A stretch of 64,000 nt of DNA. Source: Gracilimonas sp040882225 (GTDB lineage: Bacteria; Bacteroidota; Rhodothermia; Balneolales; Balneolaceae). Location of the stretch: contig JBBEBR010000012.1 of NCBI GenBank assembly GCA_040882225.1, positions 20,384 through 84,383 on the forward strand, in the 5' to 3' direction. A program made the position numbers and the translations under genes. Within the stretch, counting starts at the first letter, position 1, and each line of letters begins with the position of its first letter. Below the pieces are notes generated by a model, which was not told where the DNA came from, did not search any database, and saw only the letters and a program-made list of their open reading frames with translations. Shown here piece after piece: positions 8,839 through 17,746 of the stretch.

Positions 8839-10164
8839 TCAATCCATAATTTTTCTCAGGAAAGCAGGCTGATCGGTATCGTCTTTTCTTATACGCTCAG
8901 TACGGCTTTGAAAAGGTGCGATATTATCCTTTGTTTCTGTTTTTTGATCTTCCTGTTCATCATAAATATCCTCACTCTCCTCCGGTCTGCGAACATTCAG
9001 ATTTCGGCGCAGGTAAGAGGGTGTGTCCAGCTTCTTTAGGTTATTTTCGCCTTTGTAATAATCGCCGGTACTTCGTGAAAAGCGATTTGGAACCTGTGAT
9101 TCTTTTTGGGATTGAATATTGGAAGCGGCATTTTCAGCTGCCTTATGCAACGACTCTTTTGGAGCCACTTTTGCGGTAGTCCGGTCTTCAGCCAAATCGA
9201 AACCTGTAGCGATTACCGTTACCCGGATTTCCGTGCCAAAGTTTTCATCGAGCACGGTACCAAGAATAATCTCGGCGTTATCACCTGCTTCCTGTTGAAT
9301 GATGCTCGTTGCCGTGGTTGTTTCCCGCATTCCAAGATTTGCTCCGGCTGAAATATTCACCAGAACATTTCGCGCTCCGCGAATACTTACTCCATCAAGC
9401 AAGGGAGAGTTGATTGCGGATCGGGCTGCCATCTCAGCACGGTCGGGTCCTTCGGCTGTTGCAGAACCCATAATTGCGGCTCCGCCATCATTCATAGTAG
9501 TGCGCACATCGGCAAAATCAAGATTGATAAGGCCGGGCATCAGGATGAGGTCGCTGATTCCACGAGTTGCGTTGTATAAAACTTCATTTGCCATAGCGAA
9601 AGCATCCATCAAGGAAGTGTTTTCGTCGGCTATATCAAGAAGCCGTTCATTGGGGATAACAATCACCGTATCACAATTTTTCTTGAGCTCGGTGATGCCC
9701 TCAAGTGCATATTTCTTGCGAATTTTACCCTCACATTCAAACGGGGTAGTGATGATTCCCACGGTAAGAATTCCGCGCCGTTTTGCGATACCTGCCACAA
9801 CGGGTGCTCCACCGGTTCCGGTTCCGCCGCCCATTCCTGCCGTTACAAAAATCATATCAGCACTTTCAATTGATTCCTCAATTTCGTGCCGGTTTTCTTC
9901 CACAGCTTCGCGGCCAATTTCTGGTCGTGCACCGGCTCCAAGGCCGTTTGTAAGTGCTGAGCCTACCTGAATTTTGATATCCGCCATGCTGTTTTTGAGT
10001 GACTGGGCATCGGTATTCAGCGCAATATACTCTACGCTGTCGAGTCCCATATTTATCATATTATTTATGGCGTTTCCGCCACCACCGCCAACGCCTACGA
10101 CTTTGATCTTAGCGTTTTCCTGGCTCTGTTCGTCGAAAAAGAAACGTGAATTATTGTTAGCCAT
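8839..10164 (-). CDS. ftsZ: Cell division GTPase FtsZ
   Basis: FtsZ is the tubulin-like GTPase that forms the cytokinetic ring. The 441-residue protein shows VVGVGGGGGNAINNM at the N-terminus and the G-box GMGGGTGTGGAPVVAGIAK. The T7 synergy loop NLDFADVRTTMNDGG is also present. A charged variable linker (about 320-425) with many Gln, Lys and Glu precedes a conserved tail (DQPAFLRKIMD) that should bind FtsA. It is the last gene of the dcw cluster, 220 bases after ftsA, a gap large enough for an extra promoter or an RNA structure (see the hairpin at 10285-10314). Confidence 0.98.
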   Translation of the reverse strand: MANNNSRFFFDEQSQENAKIKVVGVGGGGGNAINNMINMGLDSVEYIALNTDAQSLKNSMADIKIQVGSALTNGLGAGARPEIGREAVEENRHEIEESIESADMIFVTAGMGGGTGTGGAPVVAGIAKRRGILTVGIITTPFECEGKIRKKYALEGITELKKNCDTVIVIPNERLLDIADENTSLMDAFAMANEVLYNATRGISDLILMPGLINLDFADVRTTMNDGGAAIMGSATAEGPDRAEMAARSAINSPLLDGVSIRGARNVLVNISAGANLGMRETTTATSIIQQEAGDNAEIILGTVLDENFGTEIRVTVIATGFDLAEDRTTAKVAPKESLHKAAENAASNIQSQKESQVPNRFSRSTGDYYKGENNLKKLDTPSYLRRNLNVRRPEESEDIYDEQEDQKTETKDNIAPFQSRTERIRKDDTDQPAFLRKIMD

Positions 10165-10284
10165 GTTAACTCCTGTTGAGTTGTTGTTTACTGGATTGTT
10201 ATTGTAGATGATTGCTTATTTCTACTGTTAAAGTTCTTAGAAATTGCTGATGAAATTCCATCCGTCAGACGAACGAATAGGCCT

Positions 10285-10314
10285 CCATCTGACCGCTCTA
10301 AGTCGGTCTGATGG
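10285..10314. repeat. Hairpin in the ftsA-ftsZ gap
   Basis: CCATCTGACCG (10285-10295) pairs with CGGTCTGATGG (10304-10314) with one mismatch, around an 8-base loop. The outer bases CCGTCAGACGAACGAAT and ATTCGTTAGACGG also look partly inverted. No T run follows on either strand, so a simple terminator is unlikely. It could be a leftover palindromic repeat or a structured leader ahead of ftsZ. Confidence 0.5.
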
Positions 10315-10384
10315 ATAATTCGAACTACTTTGTGTTTTTAATTCGTTAGACGGTTCCATAGTTTTTCTGATTGCTTGTTTTGAA

Positions 10385-11644
10385 TTAAAGTTCTTTAAAC
10401 CAACTTTTCATGCGGTCGGTAATTTTCTGCATTACCTGTTCCACATTGGTTCCTTTCGATGATGCGGGCATCATCGCCTGATTGTTGGCTGTACCAGATC
10501 GAAGAGCATGCATCACCAAACCAACGCCGGTAGCGTAAATCGGGCTGTTTACTTCTTCTTTTAAGCCCCCGGTTATACCGAGAGGAATTCCCACTTTGGC
10601 ATCAATGCCTAAGATTTCGTTTGCCAGTGGACAAATATTCTTAATTAGTGATCCGCCGCCTGTAATAACTACACCGGCACTCAGGGCATCCACATAGCCA
10701 CTGCGTTTTATTTCGATGCCTACTATTTCAAGGATCTCTTCCATCCTTGCCTGTACAATTTTGGCAAGAATGCTTTTGGTGATTTCTTTGGGTGGCCTTC
10801 CCGCAATTCCGGGAACGGTGATTACTTCATCTTCTTCAATTAAATCGGCATAGCTTTCACCGTGCTTTCTTTTGAGTGTTTCAGCCTGATCGTCTAATAC
10901 ACTGAGTCCAAGACGGATATCGTCGGTTACTTTTTGCCCTGCAATAGCGATTACAGCCGTATGCCGGATGGTGTTGTCTTGGAAAATGGCTACATCGGTT
11001 GTTCCGCCGCCGATATCAACTAAAACTACACCGGCTTCTTTTTCTTCTTCATCCAAAACGGAATAAGAAGACGCAAGCGGCTCAAGAATAAGATCGGCAA
11101 CCTGATAGCCTGCACGTTCCACACATCGGTACATGTTTTTTGCAGCTGAAACCAAGCCTGTAATAATGTGGACTTCCGCCTCCATTCGCATCCCGCTCAT
11201 TCCAACCGGATCACTGATGCCGTCTTGCCCATCTACCACAAATTCCTGTGGAATCACATGCAAAATCTGCTGATCTGTAGGAAGCATGATGCGCTGGCAA
11301 TCTTCCAGAAGTCGTTCCACATCTTTAGCGGTAATTTCATTATCGCGATTATTTATGGTGATGACTCCTTTGCTTCGCATACTACGGATGTGATCGCCGG
11401 CAATTCCAACATTCACGGAATTAACTTTTATCCCTGAAGCAAGCTCAGCCTGGTCGATGGCATCTTTGATGGCATTTACCGTTTTATCGATATTTACTAC
11501 AACGCCACGGTTCAATCCGTCGCTGGGCGCTTTACCCACCCCGAGAATATTAATGCGTTGTTGTTCATCAATAGATGCTACGATTGCGCAAATTTTTGTA
11601 GTCCCGATGTCGAGGCCTACCATTATGTTTTCATGTTCTTCCAT
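10385..11644 (-). CDS. ftsA: Cell division protein FtsA
   Basis: FtsA is the actin-like ATPase that anchors FtsZ to the membrane and recruits later division proteins. The 419-residue protein begins with the phosphate-1 loop VGLDIGTTKICAIVA. It has the SHS2 subdomain around residues 85-160 (DVERLLEDCQRIMLP), the phosphate-2 loop VLVDIGGGTTDVAIFQ, and the adenosine motif VVITGGGSLIKNI. The tail TDRMKSWFKEL is an amphipathic helix that fits the membrane-targeting sequence. Its start is 74 bases from the ftsQ stop, longer than the usual overlaps of the cluster. Confidence 0.97.
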   Translation of the reverse strand: MEEHENIMVGLDIGTTKICAIVASIDEQQRINILGVGKAPSDGLNRGVVVNIDKTVNAIKDAIDQAELASGIKVNSVNVGIAGDHIRSMRSKGVITINNRDNEITAKDVERLLEDCQRIMLPTDQQILHVIPQEFVVDGQDGISDPVGMSGMRMEAEVHIITGLVSAAKNMYRCVERAGYQVADLILEPLASSYSVLDEEEKEAGVVLVDIGGGTTDVAIFQDNTIRHTAVIAIAGQKVTDDIRLGLSVLDDQAETLKRKHGESYADLIEEDEVITVPGIAGRPPKEITKSILAKIVQARMEEILEIVGIEIKRSGYVDALSAGVVITGGGSLIKNICPLANEILGIDAKVGIPLGITGGLKEEVNSPIYATGVGLVMHALRSGTANNQAMMPASSKGTNVEQVMQKITDRMKSWFKEL

Positions 11645-11718
11645 GACTGTCCGCTGTGTTTTGATTGATTGCTAAATTCCTGGTGCTTTTTTCGCAAGCT
11701 GTGCTATGTGGTGCCAAG

Positions 11719-12453
11719 TTAACTTTCACGGGTTACCACCTGATTACTAAACCGGAGATCTACCTGTTGCATAACCTGAATCCCCTTTGTTCGAATTACT
11801 TCCGCATAAAATGCTTCCCAATTTTCTAACTTTGTTTCGAAATCATTCCTGCCAAAAAGAAGTTTGACTCCATTTTCGTGGCTCAATGCTACAACTCCTT
11901 CAATTTCATCAAAGGCTATTTCGCTTATAGTTGCCCAGCCAAATCCATTTTCTTTAGCTTTCAGCAGGAAATCACGCACTTGTAAAAAAGATTCATCCTT
12001 CAAAGTATCAGCTGTTGCGGCAGAACTGTATCCGTATAACAGGGGCACATCTTTCGATTTTCCCGTCAAAACCGGAAGCCTCACGCCGTCTTCATCTACA
12101 TAAATCCGGCTGCTTCCATCAATCAATAATGCAAGAGGTTCTCTTTCGGTGATGTCGAGTGTTAAACTGCCATTGGGTTCTATAAAAGGGGTTACCGACT
12201 TTACGTACACAAATTTTTCTATCTGATTTACCAGGAGAGATAAATCCACACTGTCTGGATTAAGGCCAATTGTATTACTTGCGGTTTGCTGAATTTGAGC
12301 CTCATCGGTGTAATGCAAAGCGTTTACCTTCACCTTTTGGACGGTCATATTCTGATTCCAATAAAGTGCGGCAACCACAGCAATTCCTGAAATAAGCATC
12401 AACGCTGTAACCCAGGGCATGATTTTTATGCTATGTGAATTCTGGCTGCTCAA
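11719..12453 (-). CDS. ftsQ: Cell division protein FtsQ/DivIB
   Basis: A bitopic membrane protein of the divisome core that works with FtsL. Of its 244 residues, about 12-32 (MPWVTALMLISGIAVVAALYW) form the single membrane helix. The following MTVQKVKVNALHYTDEAQI starts a POTRA domain in the periplasm, and the rest (ITEREPLALLIDG, SRIYVDEDGVRLPV) matches the FtsQ beta domain. FtsQ proteins diverge strongly, so position after murC and before ftsA helps the call. The start overlaps the murC stop by four bases. Confidence 0.88.
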   Translation of the reverse strand: MSSQNSHSIKIMPWVTALMLISGIAVVAALYWNQNMTVQKVKVNALHYTDEAQIQQTASNTIGLNPDSVDLSLLVNQIEKFVYVKSVTPFIEPNGSLTLDITEREPLALLIDGSSRIYVDEDGVRLPVLTGKSKDVPLLYGYSSAATADTLKDESFLQVRDFLLKAKENGFGWATISEIAFDEIEGVVALSHENGVKLLFGRNDFETKLENWEAFYAEVIRTKGIQVMQQVDLRFSNQVVTRES

Positions 12454-13877
12454 TCTGCTGATGGTTTATATTTTCCTGATTTCAATACTTTCACAAAATC
12501 TTCTCCAAACCGATAAATATCACCGGCACCCATAGTTATGATGATATCACCGGTTTTAGCCAGTTCCTTCAGCATGTCGGTCACTTCTTCTTTATCCTCG
12601 ATGTAGTGCACATTTTTATGGCCATACTGCACGGCGGTATCACTAATCAATTTCCCGCTGACACCTTCGATTGGTTTTTCGCGGGATGGATAGACATCTG
12701 TAACAATCAGCACTTCGGCGTCAAAAAAGGAGAGTCCAAATTCTTTGTATAAATCCTGAGTGCGAGAATACAGATGCGGCTGAAAAACGGCTACGATTCT
12801 TCGGTCCGGCCAGCCTTTCCGGGCGGCTTGCAAAGTAGCTTGTACTTCAGTCGGGTGATGGGCATAGTCATCAATCACCAAAATGCCATCGTTAAATTTC
12901 TGCTGAAACCGGCGGAATACTCCCTGATATCGTTCCAGCCCTTTTTTTATCAGTTTGAAATCAATATCTAATTCGATGCCTGTTGCAATAGCGGCGAGTG
13001 CATTTTTCACATTATGATCTCCGGGCGAATTCAGGGTAATCACCCCAAGCTTTTCTCCATTCTGAACTACGGTAAAAGTGCTTGTAAAAGCGTTTAGCCT
13101 GATATCAACTGCCCGAAGTTGCGCCTGTGGTGTTAAGCCGTAAGAGATAACTCTTTTCTCGAGCTGTGGAAGAATACTTCGCACATTAGGGTCATCAAGA
13201 CACACAATAACGGCACCGTAAAAAGGAACTTTGTTAGCGTAATCGATAAAAGCATTCTTCACGTCTTCCAGATCGTCATAAATGTCCAGATGTTCCGCTT
13301 CAATATTCGTGATAATGGCGATAGAAGGAGAGAGACGCAGGAAAGTCCGGTCAAATTCATCGGCTTCAACTACAATTAAATCTCCTTTACCAACCACCGC
13401 ATTGGTCTTATCAAAACTGTGCACTTTTCCACCCACTATAATTGTGGGATCGTAATTTCCATCTTGCGTTACATGGCCAACCATTGTTGTTGTGGTGGTT
13501 TTTCCATGAGTTCCAGCCACTCCGATTCCGAATTTCATCTTCATAAGTTCGGCCAGCATTTCCGCTCTTTTTATAGTGGGAATGCGTTTTTCAATGGCGG
13601 CAATAGTCTCTTCGTTTTCAGTCGCTTTCACCGCGCTTGTATAAACAACTACATCGGCTCCATCTATGTGTTCGGCTTTATGGCCCTCGAAAACAGTAGC
13701 TCCAATTTCTTCAAGGCGCTTCGTGGTTTCATTCACGGCACCATCCGAACCTGTGACTTTATATCCGCGCTGGAGCAGGATTTCCGCCATTCCGCTCATG
13801 CCAATCCCTCCAATACCGACCATATGAATATGGCGGGTTCGTCCAAATGCGGGTTGAGTTTCAATTCGTTTTTCCAT
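12450..13877 (-). CDS. murC: UDP-N-acetylmuramate--L-alanine ligase MurC
   Basis: MurC adds L-alanine to UDP-MurNAc, the first amino acid of the peptidoglycan stem peptide. The 475-residue enzyme has the N-terminal Rossmann stretch HMVGIGGIGMSGMAEILL and the Mur ligase P-loop VAGTHGKTTTTTMVGH. The central domain shows VVEADEFDRTFLRL, whose Glu/Asp help bind metal, and DYAHHPTEVQATLQAAR lies in the C-terminal domain. It is cytosolic. It starts on the last base of the murG stop and ends four bases inside ftsQ, so the expression of these three is coupled. Confidence 0.98.
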   Translation of the reverse strand: MEKRIETQPAFGRTRHIHMVGIGGIGMSGMAEILLQRGYKVTGSDGAVNETTKRLEEIGATVFEGHKAEHIDGADVVVYTSAVKATENEETIAAIEKRIPTIKRAEMLAELMKMKFGIGVAGTHGKTTTTTMVGHVTQDGNYDPTIIVGGKVHSFDKTNAVVGKGDLIVVEADEFDRTFLRLSPSIAIITNIEAEHLDIYDDLEDVKNAFIDYANKVPFYGAVIVCLDDPNVRSILPQLEKRVISYGLTPQAQLRAVDIRLNAFTSTFTVVQNGEKLGVITLNSPGDHNVKNALAAIATGIELDIDFKLIKKGLERYQGVFRRFQQKFNDGILVIDDYAHHPTEVQATLQAARKGWPDRRIVAVFQPHLYSRTQDLYKEFGLSFFDAEVLIVTDVYPSREKPIEGVSGKLISDTAVQYGHKNVHYIEDKEEVTDMLKELAKTGDIIITMGAGDIYRFGEDFVKVLKSGKYKPSAD

Positions 13878-14986
13878 CAGTTCAAACGGGATTTAGCAAG
13901 TTCTAAAATTTCTTTCGCGATCATTTGAGCAGCTTCAGGTTTTGCCAGGCTTAATGCTGCCGAATGCATTTTATTCAGCCGTTCCTGATCAAAAATCAAA
14001 GATTCTATTAGTTCTGTTAAATTTTCTTTCAAATTGGAATCGGTTAAGAGCTTGGACGCTCCGGCGTCAACCATAGCTTTTGCATTTTTGGTTTGATGAT
14101 CTCCCGCCACATTTGGAGAAGGCACCAACACGCTGGGTTTGCCGGTAAGCATCAGTTCGGAACAAGAACTTGCTCCCGCGCGGCTGACAACCAGGTCGGC
14201 GGCGGCATAGGCTTCGGGCATATTTTCAAGGAATGCCGATAACCGCACATCAGCTAATTTTTTTAGGTTGATGGTGGCCGAAAGTTCATCAAAGTATCTC
14301 GATCCACATTGCCAGATAACCTGTAAACCTGAAGTATCCTGAAGATGCTGAATTTGCTCTGACATAGCTTCATTGATAGTTTTTGCTCCACCGCTTCCAC
14401 CCAAAACAAGTAAGACAGGTTTGTTTTCATCGAAACCAAAAGCTTGCAGGGCTTCCTGTTTATCTACATTCAATAACGTTGAGCGGGTGGGATTTCCGGT
14501 TATTTGGGTTTTTGACTCCGGAAAGAAATTATCAGCTTCTTTGAAGGCGGTGAAAATCTTATGGGCAAATTTGGCCAACATCCGGTTTGTGACACCCGGA
14601 AAACTATTTTGCTCCTGAATCACAACGGGAATATTCTTTTTGCCAGCAACCCAGCCCACTGGCCCGGCCGCGTATCCTCCACAAGAAACCACAACCTGAG
14701 GTTTAAATGAGTTTAGTATTTTTAAACTCTGCATAACGCTGGTAATCAGCTTCACGGGAAATAGCAGGTTTTTCATGGTTAGCCTTCGGTGAAACCCGCT
14801 AATCCAAACATTGGCAATTTCATATCCCGCTTTTGGAACAGCTTTCCACTCCATGTGATCTTTTGTTCCTACAAAAAGAATACTCGTATTATTATTCTCC
14901 GCTTTTAAAGCGTCCGCAATTGCAATTGCAGGATAAACATGGCCGCCTGTTCCGCCGGCTGCTAATAATATTCTTGGATTACGCAT
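13877..14986 (-). CDS. murG: MurG, UDP-GlcNAc:lipid I GlcNAc transferase
   Basis: MurG transfers GlcNAc from UDP-GlcNAc to lipid I at the cytoplasmic membrane face, making lipid II. The 369-residue GT-B protein has the first G-loop LAAGGTGGHVYPAIAIA and the middle SCGGYAAGPVGWVAG. The second G-loop is LVLGGSGGAKTINEAM, and the donor-binding motif is SRAGASSCSELMLTGKPSVL. These are the standard MurG signatures. The start overlaps the ftsW end by eight bases and the stop overlaps murC by one, so the gene is part of a continuous operon. Confidence 0.98.
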   Translation of the reverse strand: MRNPRILLAAGGTGGHVYPAIAIADALKAENNNTSILFVGTKDHMEWKAVPKAGYEIANVWISGFHRRLTMKNLLFPVKLITSVMQSLKILNSFKPQVVVSCGGYAAGPVGWVAGKKNIPVVIQEQNSFPGVTNRMLAKFAHKIFTAFKEADNFFPESKTQITGNPTRSTLLNVDKQEALQAFGFDENKPVLLVLGGSGGAKTINEAMSEQIQHLQDTSGLQVIWQCGSRYFDELSATINLKKLADVRLSAFLENMPEAYAAADLVVSRAGASSCSELMLTGKPSVLVPSPNVAGDHQTKNAKAMVDAGASKLLTDSNLKENLTELIESLIFDQERLNKMHSAALSLAKPEAAQMIAKEILELAKSRLN

Positions 14987-16169
14987 AGAACATGGCCCTC
15001 CTGCCTCGGTTATGTTTCGAGATATTCAGAAGAATCCCAACCATAAATCCGGCAAAAAGCATACTGGTTCCGCCATAACTTACAAAGGGCATTGGGAGGC
15101 CGGTTACCGGCAAGATTCCGCTTGCTACGCCCGCATTCACATATCCATATAAAACCACCGTAAGCGTACATGCTACAGCCAAAAGTGAACCAAGATGGTC
15201 TTCCGCATTTCGGGCGACGTACACCACTCCACGGAATAAAATCAAAGTAAAAATAAAGATGAGAGACATGGCTCCGAGCAGGCCATATTCTTCCGCGATA
15301 ATGGCAAAAATAAAGTCGTTGTAGGGGGCGGGGAGGAAATCACGCTGCGAGCTTTTTCCAATTCCAACGCCAAATATTTCTCCTTTGGCTATGGCGATAT
15401 GCGCTTGTTGCGCCTGATAACCGCTTCCCTGAATGATAGTCTCGCTTGGAATGTCTTTTACCTGAGTAAGATATTGTTCAATACGATCCTGCCGGTTTCC
15501 AGACTGGTTAAGCAGCAGCATCCCGCCCAATAAACCAATGCCAACTAATGAGCCAAGCTGAATTACACTCACTCTTCCGATGAACATCACAATAAGGCAA
15601 ATGGCGAGGAGTATTCCCGCACTGCTGAAATCTTCAATTCCAATTAAGGCGCAGGTTATAACCACCCAAAACATGATGGGGAGGAAGGTTTTCTTAAAAT
15701 CTTTGATATACTCCTGCTTTTCGCTGAGCAACACACAAACGTGAATCATAAGAGCTACGGTGGCAATGGTGGAGGGCTGGAAAGAAAACCCGCCCACATT
15801 CAGCCAACGTTTTGCTCCAAACTGTTCTGCTCCAAAGGCCAAAACGGCTATTAAAAGAATCCAGCTTAAAACCATTCCAAGACGGCTGAATTTTGCGAGA
15901 ATATGGTAATTTATTTTTGAGGCAATCAACATTACAATGAAAGCGATACCCAGTTTTACAAGGTGGCCTATAATTAATTGTCCGGCAGTAGTCGATTTTG
16001 TCTCCGCAAAAAAAGCAATGGAAGAATACACCGCCAGCATGCCAAACACCATCAGGATAACTACCGACATAAGCAGAAAACGATCGCTGCCCTGCGAACG
16101 GGTATCAATCTCTTCGGGCGTTGTGCCGATGATATTGGAGATATTGCTATGTGGGGAGGTGTATATCAT
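14979..16169 (-). CDS. ftsW: Lipid II polymerase FtsW (SEDS family)
   Basis: FtsW is the SEDS-family glycosyltransferase that polymerises lipid II at the septum together with the transpeptidase FtsI. The 396-residue protein has about ten hydrophobic segments. The hydrophilic N-terminus (residues 1-28) is followed by a first helix LMSVVILMVFGMLAVYSS. Conserved stretches include FGAKRWLNVGGFSFQPS, where the Arg-Trp and the Pro-Ser are SEDS hallmarks, HIAIAKGEIFGVGIGKSSQ, and LPVTGLPMPFVSYGGTSML near the end. The gene is separated from murD by 221 bases of palindromic repeat, the only such break in the cluster before ftsA. It overlaps murG. Confidence 0.96.
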   Translation of the reverse strand: MIYTSPHSNISNIIGTTPEEIDTRSQGSDRFLLMSVVILMVFGMLAVYSSIAFFAETKSTTAGQLIIGHLVKLGIAFIVMLIASKINYHILAKFSRLGMVLSWILLIAVLAFGAEQFGAKRWLNVGGFSFQPSTIATVALMIHVCVLLSEKQEYIKDFKKTFLPIMFWVVITCALIGIEDFSSAGILLAICLIVMFIGRVSVIQLGSLVGIGLLGGMLLLNQSGNRQDRIEQYLTQVKDIPSETIIQGSGYQAQQAHIAIAKGEIFGVGIGKSSQRDFLPAPYNDFIFAIIAEEYGLLGAMSLIFIFTLILFRGVVYVARNAEDHLGSLLAVACTLTVVLYGYVNAGVASGILPVTGLPMPFVSYGGTSMLFAGFMVGILLNISKHNRGRRAMFYA

Positions 16170-16203
16170 AGGTTAGTTTTCAACCAAGTTCTCCTTTAGA
16201 AAT

Positions 16204-16355
16204 GTCATTGCGAGGAGCCGATTCTTTATTATCCGATTTATGATTCCATCCGACGCGGCAATCTTTCTTAAATACACAAAATGCTGTATCAGGGAGATTG
16301 CTTCGTCGTTAAAAAGTTCAATCTTGCTCAAACTCGGTAAGCTCCTCGCAATGAC
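16204..16355. repeat. Palindromic interspersed repeat within the dcw cluster
   Basis: A 152-base element bounded by perfect 15-bp inverted arms (GTCATTGCGAGGAGC at 16204-16218 and GCTCCTCGCAATGAC at 16341-16355). Internally it has GGGAGATTGCTTCGTCGTT. Sequences of this CATTGCGAGGAGC style are widespread non-coding repeats in many bacteria, where they give spurious short reading frames. A 72-codon frame here (16173-16391) is such an artefact. A relative lies at 43886-44032. Confidence 0.85.
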
Positions 16356-16390
16356 TGGCTCTGGCGATATTTTTAAATTGCAGTTTCTCA

Positions 16391-17746
16391 TTAAAGTTTA
16401 TTCACTTCTTCTTTGAAGATTTTACCGCGGTGTTCGTAACTGTCAAACATATCGAAGGAGGCGCAGGCGGGACTTAACAACACTACTTCTCCGCGTTTAG
16501 CAGTTTTTCTGGCTGCCCGAACAGCTCCGCCCATGGTCTCTGCTTTCACAAAATTTGGAACCACTTTTTTCAACTGCTTCTCAACGCTTTCTTTGGATTC
16601 TCCGATGGCGATAATGGTGTGCACTTTCTCGCGAATCTGCGATTCCAGTTCAGAATAATCGTTGCCTTTATCTCTGCCTCCTAAAATCAGCGTAAGCGGC
16701 ACGTGGAAACTATCCAAAGCAAACCAAACGGCATTTACGTTGGTAGCTTTGCTGTCGTTGATGTATTTCACTCCATCAACAACACGCGCAACTTCCAGCC
16801 GGTGTTCTACACCCTCGAACGAGCGAAGGCTTTCACGAATAGCTTCATTTTTGATTTCCGAAGCACGGGCAGCAAGGGCGGTGGCAAGCCCGTTATTTAA
16901 ATTGTGCTGGCCTCTTAATCCTACTTCATACACTGGCATAAGCGTTTCTTCTTTATTGTTGAATTTGAAAATGATTTGATCGTTGCGAACAAAAGCTCCT
17001 TCAGGGACTTCCTTTTTATTGGAAAAAGCCCACAGCTGAGGGAAGTTTTTCTGTTTCTGAATATTCTCTACATGTTGCTTAATAAGCGGGTCGTCATAAT
17101 TGAAAATGAAGGTGTCTTCCGGCCCCTGATTTTCTGTTATTCTGAATTTCGATGCCGCATAAGCTTCCAAATTGTACCCGTACCTGTTCAGGTGATCGGG
17201 AGAGATATTCAGTAAAACACTCACCGAGGGTTTAAAACTGTGGATGTGGTCGAGCTGAAAACTGCTTACTTCCAAAATGAAATCGCCTGTTCCGTTTTCG
17301 ACCTTCTCGGAAAAAGCAAAACCGATATTTCCGGCAAGAGAATAATCTGCCTGAGCGGTTTTCCAGACGTGAGCCAACCAGCTGCTTACAGTAGTTTTTC
17401 CATTGCTGCCGGTAATCGCAATAATATTATTCTTGGTGAACCAGCTCGCAATTTCAATTTCAGAGAAAACTTCTTTCCCATTATTTAAATAATACTGAAT
17501 GATCTCAGACTCGGAAGGAACTCCCGGGCTTACCACTGCAAATTCTCCCTCACGGGCTTTTTCGCTGTGCCCGTTTTCTTCAAAAGTGATGGAAGCAGCG
17601 TCAAGTTTTGCTTTTGCTTCATCAGAAATCACCCCAAAATCAGACACAAAAATATCGGCTCCTTTTTTCCTGAGGAGAAGAGCGGCTGCAACACCACTTC
17701 GGGCAGCGCCAATAACTACGATATGTTTGTTTAAAATTTCTCTCAT
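16391..17746 (-). CDS. murD: UDP-N-acetylmuramoyl-L-alanine--D-glutamate ligase MurD
   Basis: MurD adds D-glutamate to UDP-MurNAc-L-Ala in the cytosol. The 451-residue ligase opens with IVVIGAARSGVAAALLLRK and has the P-loop ITGSNGKTTVSSWLAH. The metal-site region ILEVSSFQLDHIHSFKP is typical of MurD, as is INDSKATNVNAVWFAL, which marks the D-Glu ligase. A late GGRDKGNDYSELESQIREK is also a MurD signature. It overlaps mraY by four bases at its start. The stop lies just before the repeat-filled gap to ftsW. Confidence 0.97.
   Translation of the reverse strand: MREILNKHIVVIGAARSGVAAALLLRKKGADIFVSDFGVISDEAKAKLDAASITFEENGHSEKAREGEFAVVSPGVPSESEIIQYYLNNGKEVFSEIEIASWFTKNNIIAITGSNGKTTVSSWLAHVWKTAQADYSLAGNIGFAFSEKVENGTGDFILEVSSFQLDHIHSFKPSVSVLLNISPDHLNRYGYNLEAYAASKFRITENQGPEDTFIFNYDDPLIKQHVENIQKQKNFPQLWAFSNKKEVPEGAFVRNDQIIFKFNNKEETLMPVYEVGLRGQHNLNNGLATALAARASEIKNEAIRESLRSFEGVEHRLEVARVVDGVKYINDSKATNVNAVWFALDSFHVPLTLILGGRDKGNDYSELESQIREKVHTIIAIGESKESVEKQLKKVVPNFVKAETMGGAVRAARKTAKRGEVVLLSPACASFDMFDSYEHRGKIFKEEVNKL

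Noticed and set aside
9299..9970. Long plus-strand frame (223 codons) antisense to ftsZ
   Set aside because: It mirrors the codon pattern of the real gene, is Ser/Pro/Ala-rich without a domain, and has no ribosome-binding site.
13419..13928. Plus-strand frame antisense to murC and murG
   Set aside because: Low-complexity translation and full overlap with two certain genes.
16173..16391. A 72-codon minus-strand frame between ftsW and murD
   Set aside because: It lies over a palindromic repeat with perfect 15-bp inverted ends; the translation is of the kind produced by such repeats, not a real protein.
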